A stretch of 64,000 bases of DNA, from assembly GCA_947038155.1 (NCBI GenBank), contig CAMQVH010000008.1:50925-114924 (forward strand), given 5' to 3'. How positions within the stretch are numbered: the first letter of the stretch is position 1; the number at the start of each line of letters is the position of its first letter. This DNA is from an uncultured Bacteroides sp. (GTDB taxonomy: Bacteria; Bacteroidota; Bacteroidia; Bacteroidales; Bacteroidaceae). The translations under genes were made by a program, and so were the position numbers. Below the pieces are notes generated by a model, which worked only from the letters and a program-made list of their open reading frames with translations, searched no databases and had not been told where the DNA came from. This document shows, one piece after another, positions 18,201-26,424 of the stretch.

Positions 18201-19208
18201 ATGCCAAAAGTATCGATTATTGTTCCTGTATATAACGCTGAGAAAACACTTTGTAAATGCCTTGATAGTTTGGTGGGGCAAACATACAGGGATATCGAAA
18301 TACTGCTTATAAATGATGGATCTTCTGATAATAGTCAGAAGATATGTGAGTCATATGCAAATAGATTTTCGGAGGTGCTATTAATCAATCAGAATAACTC
18401 AGGGCCGGCAACGGCACGTAACACCGGAATAAATCGTGCGAGAGGCAAATACTTGTCTTTTGTAGATGCTGACGATTATGTTGAGAGTAATATGATTGAA
18501 GAGATGATTAGTGTTGCGGAAGATAATCATGCAGAAATGGTTATTTGCGGGTATTATCAGGAGTTTTCAGAAACGATCAAAAAACACGAATTCTCTTATG
18601 CTCCTAGATTATATGTAGGAGATGAGTCAAGAAAAATAGCAAAAGAATTAATAAGTGATGTCTCTAATACCAGAATCCCGCCTTACTCTTGGATAAGGAT
18701 GGTTTTGAAAACTTCATTAGATAAGCCTGAAATACGATATGCCGCAGGAATGATACGAAGTGAGGATTATTATTTTTTTGTTCAACTTCATTTTCGCATA
18801 AATCGTTTGTTTTTGCTTACGGACAAACCGCTTTATCATTATATGGAGATAGATAGCTCCATAACTCATAGATATGTGCCTAAATATTGGAATTCTGTGA
18901 AAGAAATATACTTTGGGTTGAGGGATAGGCTTCCAAAAGACGAAGACATAACGAAGAGGCTGGATGTGATGCTTATTCAGCGTTCCCTGATAGCACTTAA
19001 TAATTCGGCAAGATGTAATAATAAGGATGTATTCAGAAAAGAAGTATATGAAATTGTCAGTGATGATGATCTTAAATCAGTTATATGCCGGATGAGAATA
19101 TCGGAAGGTGTCAGAAAATTCCGGGCTTATTATTTTTTAATGCGAATGGGTATGTATGTCGCTGTGTATTGGAGATTTCTGTTGAAATATAATAGAGAAA
19201 TGAAATAA
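18201..19208 (+). CDS. Family 2 glycosyltransferase
   Basis: A 335-residue GT-A glycosyltransferase. The N terminus is classical GT2 (VSIIVPVYNAEKTLCKCLDSL), with the nucleotide-binding INDGSSDNS and the metal-binding FVDADDYV motif near residue 92. The C-terminal third is helical without clear membrane helices. It is the only recognisable dedicated glycosyltransferase in this CPS locus. With the PglC-like transferase that would give a repeat unit of about two sugars, unless the enzyme acts more than once or transferases elsewhere contribute. It lies 55 bases after the fumarase-like genes and has no clear Shine-Dalgarno. Confidence 0.92.
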   Translation: MPKVSIIVPVYNAEKTLCKCLDSLVGQTYRDIEILLINDGSSDNSQKICESYANRFSEVLLINQNNSGPATARNTGINRARGKYLSFVDADDYVESNMIEEMISVAEDNHAEMVICGYYQEFSETIKKHEFSYAPRLYVGDESRKIAKELISDVSNTRIPPYSWIRMVLKTSLDKPEIRYAAGMIRSEDYYFFVQLHFRINRLFLLTDKPLYHYMEIDSSITHRYVPKYWNSVKEIYFGLRDRLPKDEDITKRLDVMLIQRSLIALNNSARCNNKDVFRKEVYEIVSDDDLKSVICRMRISEGVRKFRAYYFLMRMGMYVAVYWRFLLKYNREMK

Positions 19209-19239
19209 GCGGTTGTTTGAGATAACAGGAGAATTCTAA

Positions 19240-20706
19240 ATGTTTAAAATAGATAAGAAAACTTTTAATTATATATTGTATTTTGGGGTAGCCTTTGGTG
19301 TGTGCGGAAGTTATATTCTGCTTACAGAAAGCTATTCATTACTAATTATCCTTCCATGTATCATTTTCTGCTTAGGGATGAAATATGCCTTAAGAGATTT
19401 TTACAATAATATTTTCTTGTTTTCGTTTCTGGTTTGTTTCTTTACCTTTTTATTAGGTGGTCAGGTTCTTAATAAAATTATGCATGTGTATGGTTATGAT
19501 TTTCCAGAAAAGATTGAGATACATACAGATTTTGTTTTATTGATAAGCTTAGTTGGATTACTATTAGGGTATATACTTGTTGATAAGACGAAGACGAAAA
19601 AGAAAAAAACTGTAAATCTTATTGATTATGATAGTGGTTATTACAAAAACGTGAGGAAAATAAGTAAATACTATTTTTATGCAACGTATTTTCTGTGGAT
19701 TCTAATTCTGTTAGATATTGTTCTTTATGTAGTACAGTATGGATATATTAATTACTATTTGTCATATTCGAGCAGAATACCTGCGGTTATGAGGGAAATA
19801 GGATATATGGCTCCAGCAGCATTGTTCATATATTTGGCTACAATGCCGAAAAAGAAAGAAGCAAAAATTCCAATAATTATGTACTCTATCTATCTACTTT
19901 TGTCGTTGGGGACAGGGAGACGTATTTATTTTATGACTGGCTTACTAGTAATTTTTGCTTATATGATGTTGCGGAATGTTATTCATCCGGAGGCAAAACC
20001 TTGGATCAGTAAAAAGAATATCATCAGGATTTGTATTGTAGTACCATTTTTGTTGATATTGATGTATTTGTTTGAATATATACGATCAGAAAATTATGTG
20101 GGGACTGCATCACAATACTCACCTTTATTCGGTTTTTTTGTTCGCCAGGGAACCTCAATTAATGTTATAAAATATACAGAACTATTTGAACTGAGGCTTA
20201 ATCCGGATGCTTATTATTCATTGTATAATACCTTGAGATGGCTACAAGACAGTTGGATTGACAAACTCTTGAATTTAGATATGTCATTTGCATTTGGAAG
20301 ACAATCACCGGAGACAGCAACAACAGGAACATATCTGGCAGATTTTGTTTCATATAATGCAAACTCCAATATTTACTTGGATGGAATGGGATACGGTTCT
20401 TGCTATATTGAGGAATTATATGTTGATTTTGGTTACATAGGAGTCTTTTTGGGTAATATGCTATATGGTATTTTATTATGCAGACTTTTGAAAAACTCAA
20501 TGCGAAAAGGTAATATATGGCTGATGGCGGTTGGATTGTTTATAATAGATGCGATATTTAAAGCACCTCGTGCCACTTATGATTCATTTTTTGGTCAGTT
20601 TCTATATTTTAATTCTTGGGGACCATTTTTGGTGGTTTTTCTTTTCGTCAATTTATATAGCAGACACGGTATAAGAAGTAACAAGTCTAATTGTGTTAAT
20701 GTTTGA
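19240..20706 (+). CDS. Wzy-like O-antigen/capsule polymerase
   Basis: A 488-residue polytopic membrane protein with roughly 11-12 hydrophobic helices and a large extracytoplasmic loop near residues 285-400 (ASQYSPLFGFFVRQG ... NSNIYLDGMGYGSCYIEE), typical of oligosaccharide repeat-unit polymerases. Sequence conservation in Wzy is poor, so the call rests on topology and position between a glycosyltransferase and a Wzx flippase. A clear Shine-Dalgarno (ACAGGAG, 8 bases spacing) precedes the ATG, so the transferred segment may extend to here. Confidence 0.83.
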   Translation: MFKIDKKTFNYILYFGVAFGVCGSYILLTESYSLLIILPCIIFCLGMKYALRDFYNNIFLFSFLVCFFTFLLGGQVLNKIMHVYGYDFPEKIEIHTDFVLLISLVGLLLGYILVDKTKTKKKKTVNLIDYDSGYYKNVRKISKYYFYATYFLWILILLDIVLYVVQYGYINYYLSYSSRIPAVMREIGYMAPAALFIYLATMPKKKEAKIPIIMYSIYLLLSLGTGRRIYFMTGLLVIFAYMMLRNVIHPEAKPWISKKNIIRICIVVPFLLILMYLFEYIRSENYVGTASQYSPLFGFFVRQGTSINVIKYTELFELRLNPDAYYSLYNTLRWLQDSWIDKLLNLDMSFAFGRQSPETATTGTYLADFVSYNANSNIYLDGMGYGSCYIEELYVDFGYIGVFLGNMLYGILLCRLLKNSMRKGNIWLMAVGLFIIDAIFKAPRATYDSFFGQFLYFNSWGPFLVVFLFVNLYSRHGIRSNKSNCVNV

Positions 20707-20738
20707 TTATCAATAGTAGAAGATAGCAGAAAGCGATC

Positions 20739-22190
20739 ATGACTAAAAATAAATCGTTAGGTGTAAATGCTTTATTGAACGGGATACGAACAGTACTTAA
20801 TTTACTTTTTCCGATCATAACCTTTCCTTATGTGTCACGTGTTCTTCAAGTAGAGAATATAGGTAAGTATAATTTTGCATTGTCACTGAATCAATATTTT
20901 CTATTGATTGCTGCTCTGGGAATTACAACATATGCGATAAGAGAGGGAACAAAATATAGAGACCAGAGAAAAGAATTTGATCAGTTTGCCAGCGAGATTT
21001 TCTCTATCAATTTAGTGTCAACTATTGTAGCATATTTGCTTATGGTTATTTGTCTTATAACCGTTCCAAAGTTTTATAGTTACAGATTGATCATATTGAT
21101 ATTTAGTATTGAACTCATATTTACAACTATAGGTACCGAATGGATCTTCTCGATTTTTGAAGAGTATGCATATATTACGATTCGCAGTATTGTATTTAAG
21201 GTCGTTTCCATCATTCTATTGCTGGTTTTAGTAAGGAAACCAGAAGATTATATTATTTATGCAGGAATTACAGTTTTTGCGAATGCAGGATCAAATATCT
21301 TGAATTTTATTCATGCCAAAAAGTACTGTCAATTAAGAATTACATTAGATTGTAATTGGAGAAAACATATAGCTCCAATTCTGGTTATATTCGCATCAAC
21401 TATGGCTACCTCCATTTATGTGAATTCGGATATGACAATGTTGGGCTTCATGGCTACAAATTATGAGGTGGGCATATATTCTGTGTCATCTAAAGTTTAT
21501 AGGATAGTAAAAATGATGCTTTCATCAGTTCTTGTCGTGTCTATACCTCGATTGGCATTGTTAATGGGACAGAATCGTATGGGAGAGTATAAGAAAACTC
21601 TCATGCGGATATTTAATGTATTGACTATTTTGGTTCTGCCGGCTGTTGTTGGATTGTATTTACTAAGTAAAGAGATTGTTTTATTGATTTCGGATGCTAC
21701 ATATATTCAAGCAGTAACTTCTTTGCAATTGCTTAGCATTGCGCTTGCTTTTTGTATATTCGGGTGGATTTTTAATCAGTGTGTATTGATTCCGGCAAAA
21801 AAAGAGAAAATAGTCTTAATAGCAACGATTGTTAGTGCAATTGCAAATATTGTTATTAACTTCGTATTGATTCCGGTTTGGAAAGAAAATGCAGCAGCAT
21901 TTTCAACGGTTGTAGCAGAGGCTATTATGATGATTATTTGTTTATACTATGGATTGAAAGTTGTGAGACTGAATTCTGATGTAGTAAATAACATTGTGAC
22001 AGTTGCTTTGGGATGTATAGTGGTTTCACTTATCTGCATTCTAATTCGACAGCTTGGCATGCCTGATATTTTCACACTATGTATAAGCGTTTTTGCATCT
22101 GTTTTAGGATATAGCTTTTCACTAATTCTATTTAGGAATAGAATTGCATTAGAGTTCACAAAAAAGGTTTTTATAAGACTAAAAAAATAA
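20739..22190 (+). CDS. Wzx-like polysaccharide flippase
   Basis: A 483-residue MATE/MOP-superfamily membrane protein with about 12-14 helices. The N terminus (GVNALLNGIRTVLNLLFPIITFPYVSRVL) is the standard Wzx/RfbX signature for lipid-linked repeat-unit translocases. It moves the undecaprenyl-linked unit across the inner membrane for the polymerase encoded just upstream. It is the last CPS gene on this strand and is followed by a strong bidirectional terminator. Confidence 0.93.
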   Translation: MTKNKSLGVNALLNGIRTVLNLLFPIITFPYVSRVLQVENIGKYNFALSLNQYFLLIAALGITTYAIREGTKYRDQRKEFDQFASEIFSINLVSTIVAYLLMVICLITVPKFYSYRLIILIFSIELIFTTIGTEWIFSIFEEYAYITIRSIVFKVVSIILLLVLVRKPEDYIIYAGITVFANAGSNILNFIHAKKYCQLRITLDCNWRKHIAPILVIFASTMATSIYVNSDMTMLGFMATNYEVGIYSVSSKVYRIVKMMLSSVLVVSIPRLALLMGQNRMGEYKKTLMRIFNVLTILVLPAVVGLYLLSKEIVLLISDATYIQAVTSLQLLSIALAFCIFGWIFNQCVLIPAKKEKIVLIATIVSAIANIVINFVLIPVWKENAAAFSTVVAEAIMMIICLYYGLKVVRLNSDVVNNIVTVALGCIVVSLICILIRQLGMPDIFTLCISVFASVLGYSFSLILFRNRIALEFTKKVFIRLKK

Positions 22191-22252
22191 GAAACAGCTG
22201 GATTTTTACCGCTAAAAGAAAATAAGCATGATCATTTGTTTTCATAAATGCA

Positions 22253-22285
22253 AAAATAAAGGTGGTTGAAAACCACCTTTATTTT
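22253..22285. terminator. Bidirectional terminator after wzx
   Basis: Perfect 15-bp stem: AAATAAAGGTGGTT, loop GAA, AACCACCTTTATTT, with T-runs on both strands. It lies between the convergent wzx-like (+) and amidase (-) genes and should stop both transcripts. Confidence 0.9.
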
Positions 22286-22304
22286 TAATACCTATAAAAG
22301 ACTT

Positions 22305-22739
22305 TTATAAATTCTCATACTCCTTCCTCGCATCAAAACAAGGACACGTTTTATGAATACTCGCACTTAACTGATAATGCCCCACAATCTTTGCCTCGGG
22401 ATAAAGCTGTTTCAATTCTCCCAATACCCGCCGAAGCGTTTCTTTCTGTAAAGGCGTCCGTGTATCGGTCGGCTTTCCCTGTTCGTCCAGTCCGCCTTCA
22501 TAGCAGATGGCAAGACTATGCAGGTTAAAACCTATTGCATGAGCACCGATCTGTGCCATGGGACGGGTATGGTGAAGTATTCCATCCTTGGTGACATAAA
22601 AATGATAACCGATGCCTTTAAAGCCGCGTTGCAGATGACATTGAAGCAGTTGTTCTTCTGTGAAAGGAATATTGACGCGGGTGGCGCTGCAATGTACTAC
22701 GATGTACTGAATGCTTCGTGCTAAATATTCCTCTTTCAT
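22305..22739 (-). CDS. N-acetylmuramoyl-L-alanine amidase (Amidase_2 / T7 lysozyme-like)
   Basis: A 144-residue Amidase_2/PGRP-like zinc amidase. Zinc ligands are expected at the His in IQYIVVHCSATR, at the His in IVGHYQLS and in the HKTCPCFD end; GIGYHFYVTKDG is the conserved centre. The track ORF runs to 22934, but that extension covers another gene. The ATG at 22739 overlaps the smalltalk stop (ATGA), so I take it as the start. There is no signal peptide, as usual for this Bacteroides group. It belongs to the HU-like/smalltalk/amidase operon that ends many Bacteroides capsule loci; its role there is not known. Confidence 0.9.
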   Translation of the reverse strand: MKEEYLARSIQYIVVHCSATRVNIPFTEEQLLQCHLQRGFKGIGYHFYVTKDGILHHTRPMAQIGAHAIGFNLHSLAICYEGGLDEQGKPTDTRTPLQKETLRRVLGELKQLYPEAKIVGHYQLSASIHKTCPCFDARKEYENL

Positions 22740-22828
22740 ATACATGAGGTCACACCCAGGGCGGACACGATAGAAGTAGCTACTGTGATGATGATTTGAA
22801 GAATCTGTTTCCAAATTGATTTTTTCAT
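22736..22828 (-). CDS. Smalltalk-type small protein (30 aa)
   Basis: Too short for the ORF track. Reading the minus strand from 22828 gives a 30-residue peptide beginning MKKSIWKQILQIIITVATSI and ending in GVTSCI. It has one hydrophobic helix and a C-terminal cysteine in a lipobox-like VTSC context. This matches my memory of the annotated 'smalltalk protein' of Bacteroides, found between HU-like and amidase genes. It overlaps the amidase start as ATGA and begins 23 bases after the HU-like gene. Function unknown; membrane association is likely. Confidence 0.87.
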   Translation of the reverse strand: MKKSIWKQILQIIITVATSIVSALGVTSCI

Positions 22829-22851
22829 GATTTTTGAATTTTATGTTAGAA

Positions 22852-23337
22852 TTATACTGTCGGGTCCGGTGCTTCTTCGTCACCTCCTCCGGGATTAGGG
22901 TTAGGATTCGGATCGACAACATCGTCGTCGTCACCTTCTTCCTTACCCGCTTTAATCAGCGAATATTTCATCGCCTTACACATATCCATAAGCATAGAGC
23001 CGGGATGGAAGCGTACGCGGGAAATTTTGATACAGCTGGAAGCCTTGAACTCCTTGGCTGTTTCGGTGGCAGTGCCGGTGACAATCGTCACACGGAAGCG
23101 TCCCAAATCACCGAGAATGACGATATTCCCCAATTCCAACTGATTCTTGATTTCTAACAGAAACTCAGTGATGCAGCCTTTCAATTCACCGATGGAATAA
23201 GAAGAACGTTCGGAGATACGCTTGATGACTTCGTCCGTATCCACCTTGCGGTTACTGTGAGCCGTTGCATAGAACTTCGCTGTCTCTAATGGTTTAAGCG
23301 GATTCTTCCGCGCTACTAATACATACTTTTGTGACAT
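22852..23337 (-). CDS. HU-like DNA-binding protein with acidic/Pro-Gly tail
   Basis: A 161-residue HU/IHF-family (HU-HIG type) protein. The N-terminal two thirds carry the fold, with ISERSSYSIGELKGCITEFLLEI and the beta-arm region LGDLGRFRVTIVTGTA. The last ~30 residues are a low-complexity acidic and Pro/Asn/Gly tail (DDDDVVDPNPNPNPGGG), which would not bind DNA. It heads the operon HU, smalltalk, amidase and has a good promoter at 23415-23423. Such HU paralogues regularly sit beside Bacteroides capsule loci. Confidence 0.9.
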   Translation of the reverse strand: MSQKYVLVARKNPLKPLETAKFYATAHSNRKVDTDEVIKRISERSSYSIGELKGCITEFLLEIKNQLELGNIVILGDLGRFRVTIVTGTATETAKEFKASSCIKISRVRFHPGSMLMDMCKAMKYSLIKAGKEEGDDDDVVDPNPNPNPGGGDEEAPDPTV

Positions 23338-23414
23338 ACTTTAATTTACAATTTAATGGTTACTTTTTTAATTGATTGTTCTCAAGTCAGGATCCTTTTC
23401 TCATTGATTACTCT

Positions 23415-23423
23415 GCAAAGATA
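23415..23423 (-). promoter_or_regulatory. Promoter -7 element for the HU/smalltalk/amidase operon
   Basis: On the minus strand this reads TATCTTTGC, a full match to the Bacteroides -7 consensus TAnnTTTGC, about 80 bases upstream of the HU-like ATG. The -33 element is weak. Confidence 0.6.
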
Positions 23424-23492
23424 CAACACAAGGGAAAGAGAACGGACGACAGTGAACGGTACTAAACTATGGTTAATATATTTGACTAAATA

Positions 23493-23524
23493 TTTGATAT
23501 TCTACAGAAAAAGCAGTATCTTTA
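23493..23524 (+). promoter_or_regulatory. Promoter for the DUF4248 gene
   Basis: TTTG at 23493-23496 and TATCTTTA at 23517-23524, separated by 20 bases, fit the Bacteroides -33/-7 pattern. The ATG at 23556 follows 31 bases later. Confidence 0.6.
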
Positions 23525-23555
23525 TATCATTAAACAACATACAAATCCAAACAAA

Positions 23556-23831
23556 ATGGAAGATATTAAATTCAGTGTGAGATGTTATGATAAAGTAGAG
23601 TTGGCGAAAATGTATTTCCCGAAGCTTAGTAATCCGGTATCCGTAGCAAAGCTGCGCCGGTGGATGCGCAATTGCATGCCACTGATGGAAGAACTGACGG
23701 CAGGAGATTTTCATCCGAAGTTGAAAATGTTCAGCGCACGGGAGGTCCGCCTGATTGTACGTTTCCTGGGAGAACCGGACGGATACACAACAGCCTCGGA
23801 AGAGAATCGGAATTATCGACCGTTCAATTAA
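23556..23831 (+). CDS. DUF4248 family protein
   Basis: A 91-residue basic protein of the kind annotated DUF4248 in Bacteroides. Landmarks are YDKVELAKMYFPKLSNPVSVAKLRRWM, which resembles a helix-turn-helix, and FSAREVRLIVRFLGEP. It probably binds DNA, but no function is established. It regularly occurs between HU-like and VirE-like genes near capsule loci. Its last codons overlap the first unit of a 22-bp tandem repeat array, so the array begins inside the gene. Confidence 0.8.
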   Translation: MEDIKFSVRCYDKVELAKMYFPKLSNPVSVAKLRRWMRNCMPLMEELTAGDFHPKLKMFSAREVRLIVRFLGEPDGYTTASEENRNYRPFN

Positions 23832-23950
23832 ACTGAATCAACCGCTCGATCAGACTAAAATGACCGTTCGATTGAACAAAGATGACCGCTTGATTTACTC
23901 CACTCAACCGTATCTTTGTATCAGAACGACCGCTCGTTTTCACTTAATTG
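23819..23950. repeat. Six degenerate 22-bp tandem repeats
   Basis: Units start at 23819, 23841, 23863, 23885, 23907 and 23929. Each begins ACCG and most continue (C/T)TCGATT-like, for example ACCGCTCGATCAGACTAAAA and ACCGTTCGATTGAACAAAGA. The period is exactly 22 bp throughout, about two DNA turns. The last unit forms the left arm of the terminator at 23926-23964, whose right arm (AGCGGTCG) restarts at 23951 in inverted sense. No spacer/repeat alternation is seen, so it is not CRISPR. Confidence 0.75.
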
Positions 23951-23964
23951 AGCGGTCGTTTTTC
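23926..23964 (+). terminator. Terminator downstream of DUF4248
   Basis: Stem ACGACCGCTC / GAGCGGTCGT, 14-base loop, then TTTTC. It is built from the sixth repeat unit and would end the DUF4248 transcript. Confidence 0.75.
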
Positions 23965-23993
23965 ATGCCAATATAGGACGTGGGTAAAGGGAC

Positions 23994-24144
23994 GGGTGAC
24001 AAAATGACAAAGCATAAAAGGAGTAAAAGACTATATATAGGAAAATAATTAAATATCTATTTTTATTTTTTCTGTATTCTATTAATTATTTATTTTTCCT
24101 ATATATGTCAGAAAACAGAGTTTATTTTTGCCACTTTGTCACCC
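23994..24144. repeat. Nested imperfect inverted repeat between convergent genes
   Basis: Outer arms GGGTGACAAAATG (23994-24006) and CACTTTGTCACCC (24132-24144). Inner arms TATATAGGAAAAT (about 24034) and ATTTTTCCTATATA (about 24092-24105). It lies between the ends of DUF4248 (+) and the VirE-like gene (-), with no ORF inside. The RNA on either strand could fold into one long hairpin. Confidence 0.65.
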
Positions 24145-24154
24145 ATCTACTTAT

Positions 24155-26221
24155 TTAGAAAAAGATATCAGGACCATCTGTCTCTTCTTTTGAAGGAGTA
24201 TAGCGCTGGTTTTCAGCAATTTCTTTATTGGTAAGCTCTATGACCAGAAATCCCCGGAGTTTTTTGGTACGTGCCTGGCGAAACCCGAATTTCTCCAAAG
24301 CCTGACGGGTTTTCGTGTGCGAAAGTACATACTTAGTTCCCAGGCTGACAGTCGTCATGATTCTGGTAACGGACAGTAACACCGGCTTTTCTCCCGGTAG
24401 GGGAAGGCGGTAATGTTCCAGAATCAATTCTTCTTCAATGCTGGGTTCCTTAAACCATTCATTGTGCTCTTTGACATCTTGTGCTTCATCTCCCTCAAAC
24501 CAGTAGCAGAAACCGGAACTGTAGAGCGACCAAGCCTGAGCATACATACCATCGTAAGGAAGGGAGTTCAGCGCCGAAGCATTGATGTTGAGCACATATA
24601 TGGAGAGCCATCGGCGATTGTACCCATCCGGCAGGTAATACCGGTTGTTGCCTGTGGCACAGAAAGAACTGCAGTGTGACAGGTATTCTCTGTTGTGGGC
24701 ATACGCGGCACGGGTATTGACTTCGGGCAGCGTCACGCTTGCCTTGATCCGGTTCATTTTCGACATACTCATGCTGTCGATCTCTTCCAGACAGATGATC
24801 AGGCTCTCGGCAATCTCCAGCAGATCGTCTTTGGTAAATGCACCGGTGCTGACTTTCGGACAGAAATATTTTTGCAATTCCGGTGGAATCAGTTTTTTGA
24901 TGAAAGTGGTCTTATAGACTCCTTCTTCGCCAATGAGTGTCAGTATCTCATGGTTGATGACTTCCGGAACGAGATTGGATGCCACATACGCAACGAACCA
25001 TTTTTTGAAAACATGCTGGAAATAACGGCGGTCGGTTGTCTCAACCAGATCGGCTACCTGAGAAATGTAATCGGTTACTCCGTCCCACTTCGACAGTCCC
25101 TCGACATACGTCTGAAATGGATGAAAGTTGCCTATAAATTCCGAATTCAGGATGCTTGAGAAAATCCTATAGGAAGTATATAATCCTTTTTTCTGAGCGC
25201 GCAGCCAAAGAGTGTTTTCATCACTATCCGTCAATGGCCGGAATTTTGTTTCTTCCGCCATGCAGATTTCCCGGCGATGGTTGAAGACATTAATACGAAC
25301 CTCTGTCTGAGTATTGATAAAATCCTCTAGTTCCTCTATTGTAGCGTAGTTAAATTCGGGAGTATCTTTGCGTTTTCGGGAAGGGTGGGGAAGTGGCCGG
25401 CTACCATGTTCTTCGGTATGCTGGTAGACCGAATGACAGATGGAGGCGATGACGGAGGAGTTATAATCCTCGAAATGATTCACCGCCCAGTCACAGGCAT
25501 CTTCTTCGGGTACTCCGAAACCGTTCATCAGATAAAGGGCGCAAGATACATATTCATTGTAGCGTCCTTCCGTATACGCCTTGCCTTGTTGTGCGAGTAT
25601 ATCCAAAACGGCGGGTTCGGCAAGTCCGACATCGGTACTGTGTATCTTGCGTGGGCGACCCGGTTTCTTTTTCGTCTTTTTTTCTTCGGAAGGGATTTCA
25701 ATATGCATCCTCTCTGCCTCCGGATTGAAATAGGCATGCTTGTGCTCGCACAATACACTGCATCGGGTAGCATCCTTGCACTTCGGATCGGCTTTGAACG
25801 AAAGAAGGCGTGCGTAATGTTCGTTGCCTTGGGAATAAGCATGCGGATGACAGGCTATGTCCGTCACGTCTGTCCGGTAGATGATGCGCAGCCCTGCGTT
25901 GGAAATGGTAATGTAGGCAAGCACCACATAAGGATCATCGGCAAGCAACTCCAGGGCATGGAGAAGTTTCTTCATAGGCTGATCGTCAAAATCGACCATG
26001 CAGCGACCGGTGTAGGCAGTTACATGCTTTTGGGCGTGTCCTCCTTTGCAGGTCACACTGGGAGTGAAGCACAATGCTTTCGTTTTCTCCTTGTCGGCAT
26101 CTGTATGGAGACCGACAGAAGTGAAGTAACGAAATTTCTCGGTAGAATCGTGAAGAGAATCACCGGTTATAAGACGATGGAGTTCCTCCATCGTGACGGG
26201 TACGGGAGCTTTGTCCCGCAT
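24155..26221 (-). CDS. VirE/VapE-type primase-helicase (BT4734-like N-terminus, DUF3874 C-terminus)
   Basis: A 688-residue protein of the Bacteroides VirE family. The N-terminal BT4734-like region, related to primase folds, includes GRCMVDFDDQP and NAGLRIIYRTD. The VapE-type SF3-like helicase part has a Walker A-like GEEGVYKTTFIKKL, a Walker B (LIICLEEIDSM) and FCATGNNRYYLPDGYNRRW. The C terminus matches the DUF3874 type (TKTRQALEKFGFRQARTKKLRG). Family members occur in mobile elements and next to capsule loci. The frame stays open 63 codons upstream of the ATG at 26221 without any ATG, GTG or TTG, so the true N terminus is uncertain. Confidence 0.85.
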   Translation of the reverse strand: MRDKAPVPVTMEELHRLITGDSLHDSTEKFRYFTSVGLHTDADKEKTKALCFTPSVTCKGGHAQKHVTAYTGRCMVDFDDQPMKKLLHALELLADDPYVVLAYITISNAGLRIIYRTDVTDIACHPHAYSQGNEHYARLLSFKADPKCKDATRCSVLCEHKHAYFNPEAERMHIEIPSEEKKTKKKPGRPRKIHSTDVGLAEPAVLDILAQQGKAYTEGRYNEYVSCALYLMNGFGVPEEDACDWAVNHFEDYNSSVIASICHSVYQHTEEHGSRPLPHPSRKRKDTPEFNYATIEELEDFINTQTEVRINVFNHRREICMAEETKFRPLTDSDENTLWLRAQKKGLYTSYRIFSSILNSEFIGNFHPFQTYVEGLSKWDGVTDYISQVADLVETTDRRYFQHVFKKWFVAYVASNLVPEVINHEILTLIGEEGVYKTTFIKKLIPPELQKYFCPKVSTGAFTKDDLLEIAESLIICLEEIDSMSMSKMNRIKASVTLPEVNTRAAYAHNREYLSHCSSFCATGNNRYYLPDGYNRRWLSIYVLNINASALNSLPYDGMYAQAWSLYSSGFCYWFEGDEAQDVKEHNEWFKEPSIEEELILEHYRLPLPGEKPVLLSVTRIMTTVSLGTKYVLSHTKTRQALEKFGFRQARTKKLRGFLVIELTNKEIAENQRYTPSKEETDGPDIFF

Positions 26222-26352
26222 ACCCTTAAATAAACTAGCTTCTTCGTTGAGCTCAGGTTTATCTATGTTTATAGAGTTTATAATGAATTGAGATGGAACT
26301 GGATTTTCCAGCTCTGCGGTGGCAAAATTAGATTGAAAAAAATAGTCTTTGC

Positions 26353-26366
26353 TCCCGTTTTCGGGA
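26353..26366. promoter_or_regulatory. Small palindrome between divergent genes
   Basis: TCCCGTTTTCGGGA (5-bp arms, 4-base centre) lies between the VirE-like gene (-) and the gene at 26425 (+). It could be an operator or just a chance hairpin. It also falls within the open frame upstream of the VirE-like start. Confidence 0.25.
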
Positions 26367-26424
26367 ACAAAAAGAAAATAATTTTTATAAGTAAAATAGA
26401 AATAGGTATACTAAAAAGTTTGAT

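Noticed and set aside
22746-22934. N-terminal extension of the amidase to 22934
   Set aside because: This stretch covers the smalltalk gene in another frame. The amidase domain begins at 22739.
23819-23964. CRISPR array
   Set aside because: The units are contiguous and degenerate with no spacers, and no cas genes are present.
25385-26233. 282-residue plus-strand ORF opposite the VirE-like gene
   Set aside because: It is antisense to a gene with clear motifs and has no recognisable domain or promoter. Similar shadows at 31245-32021, 33435-34295, 49307-50077 and 60301-60984 were dropped for the same reason.
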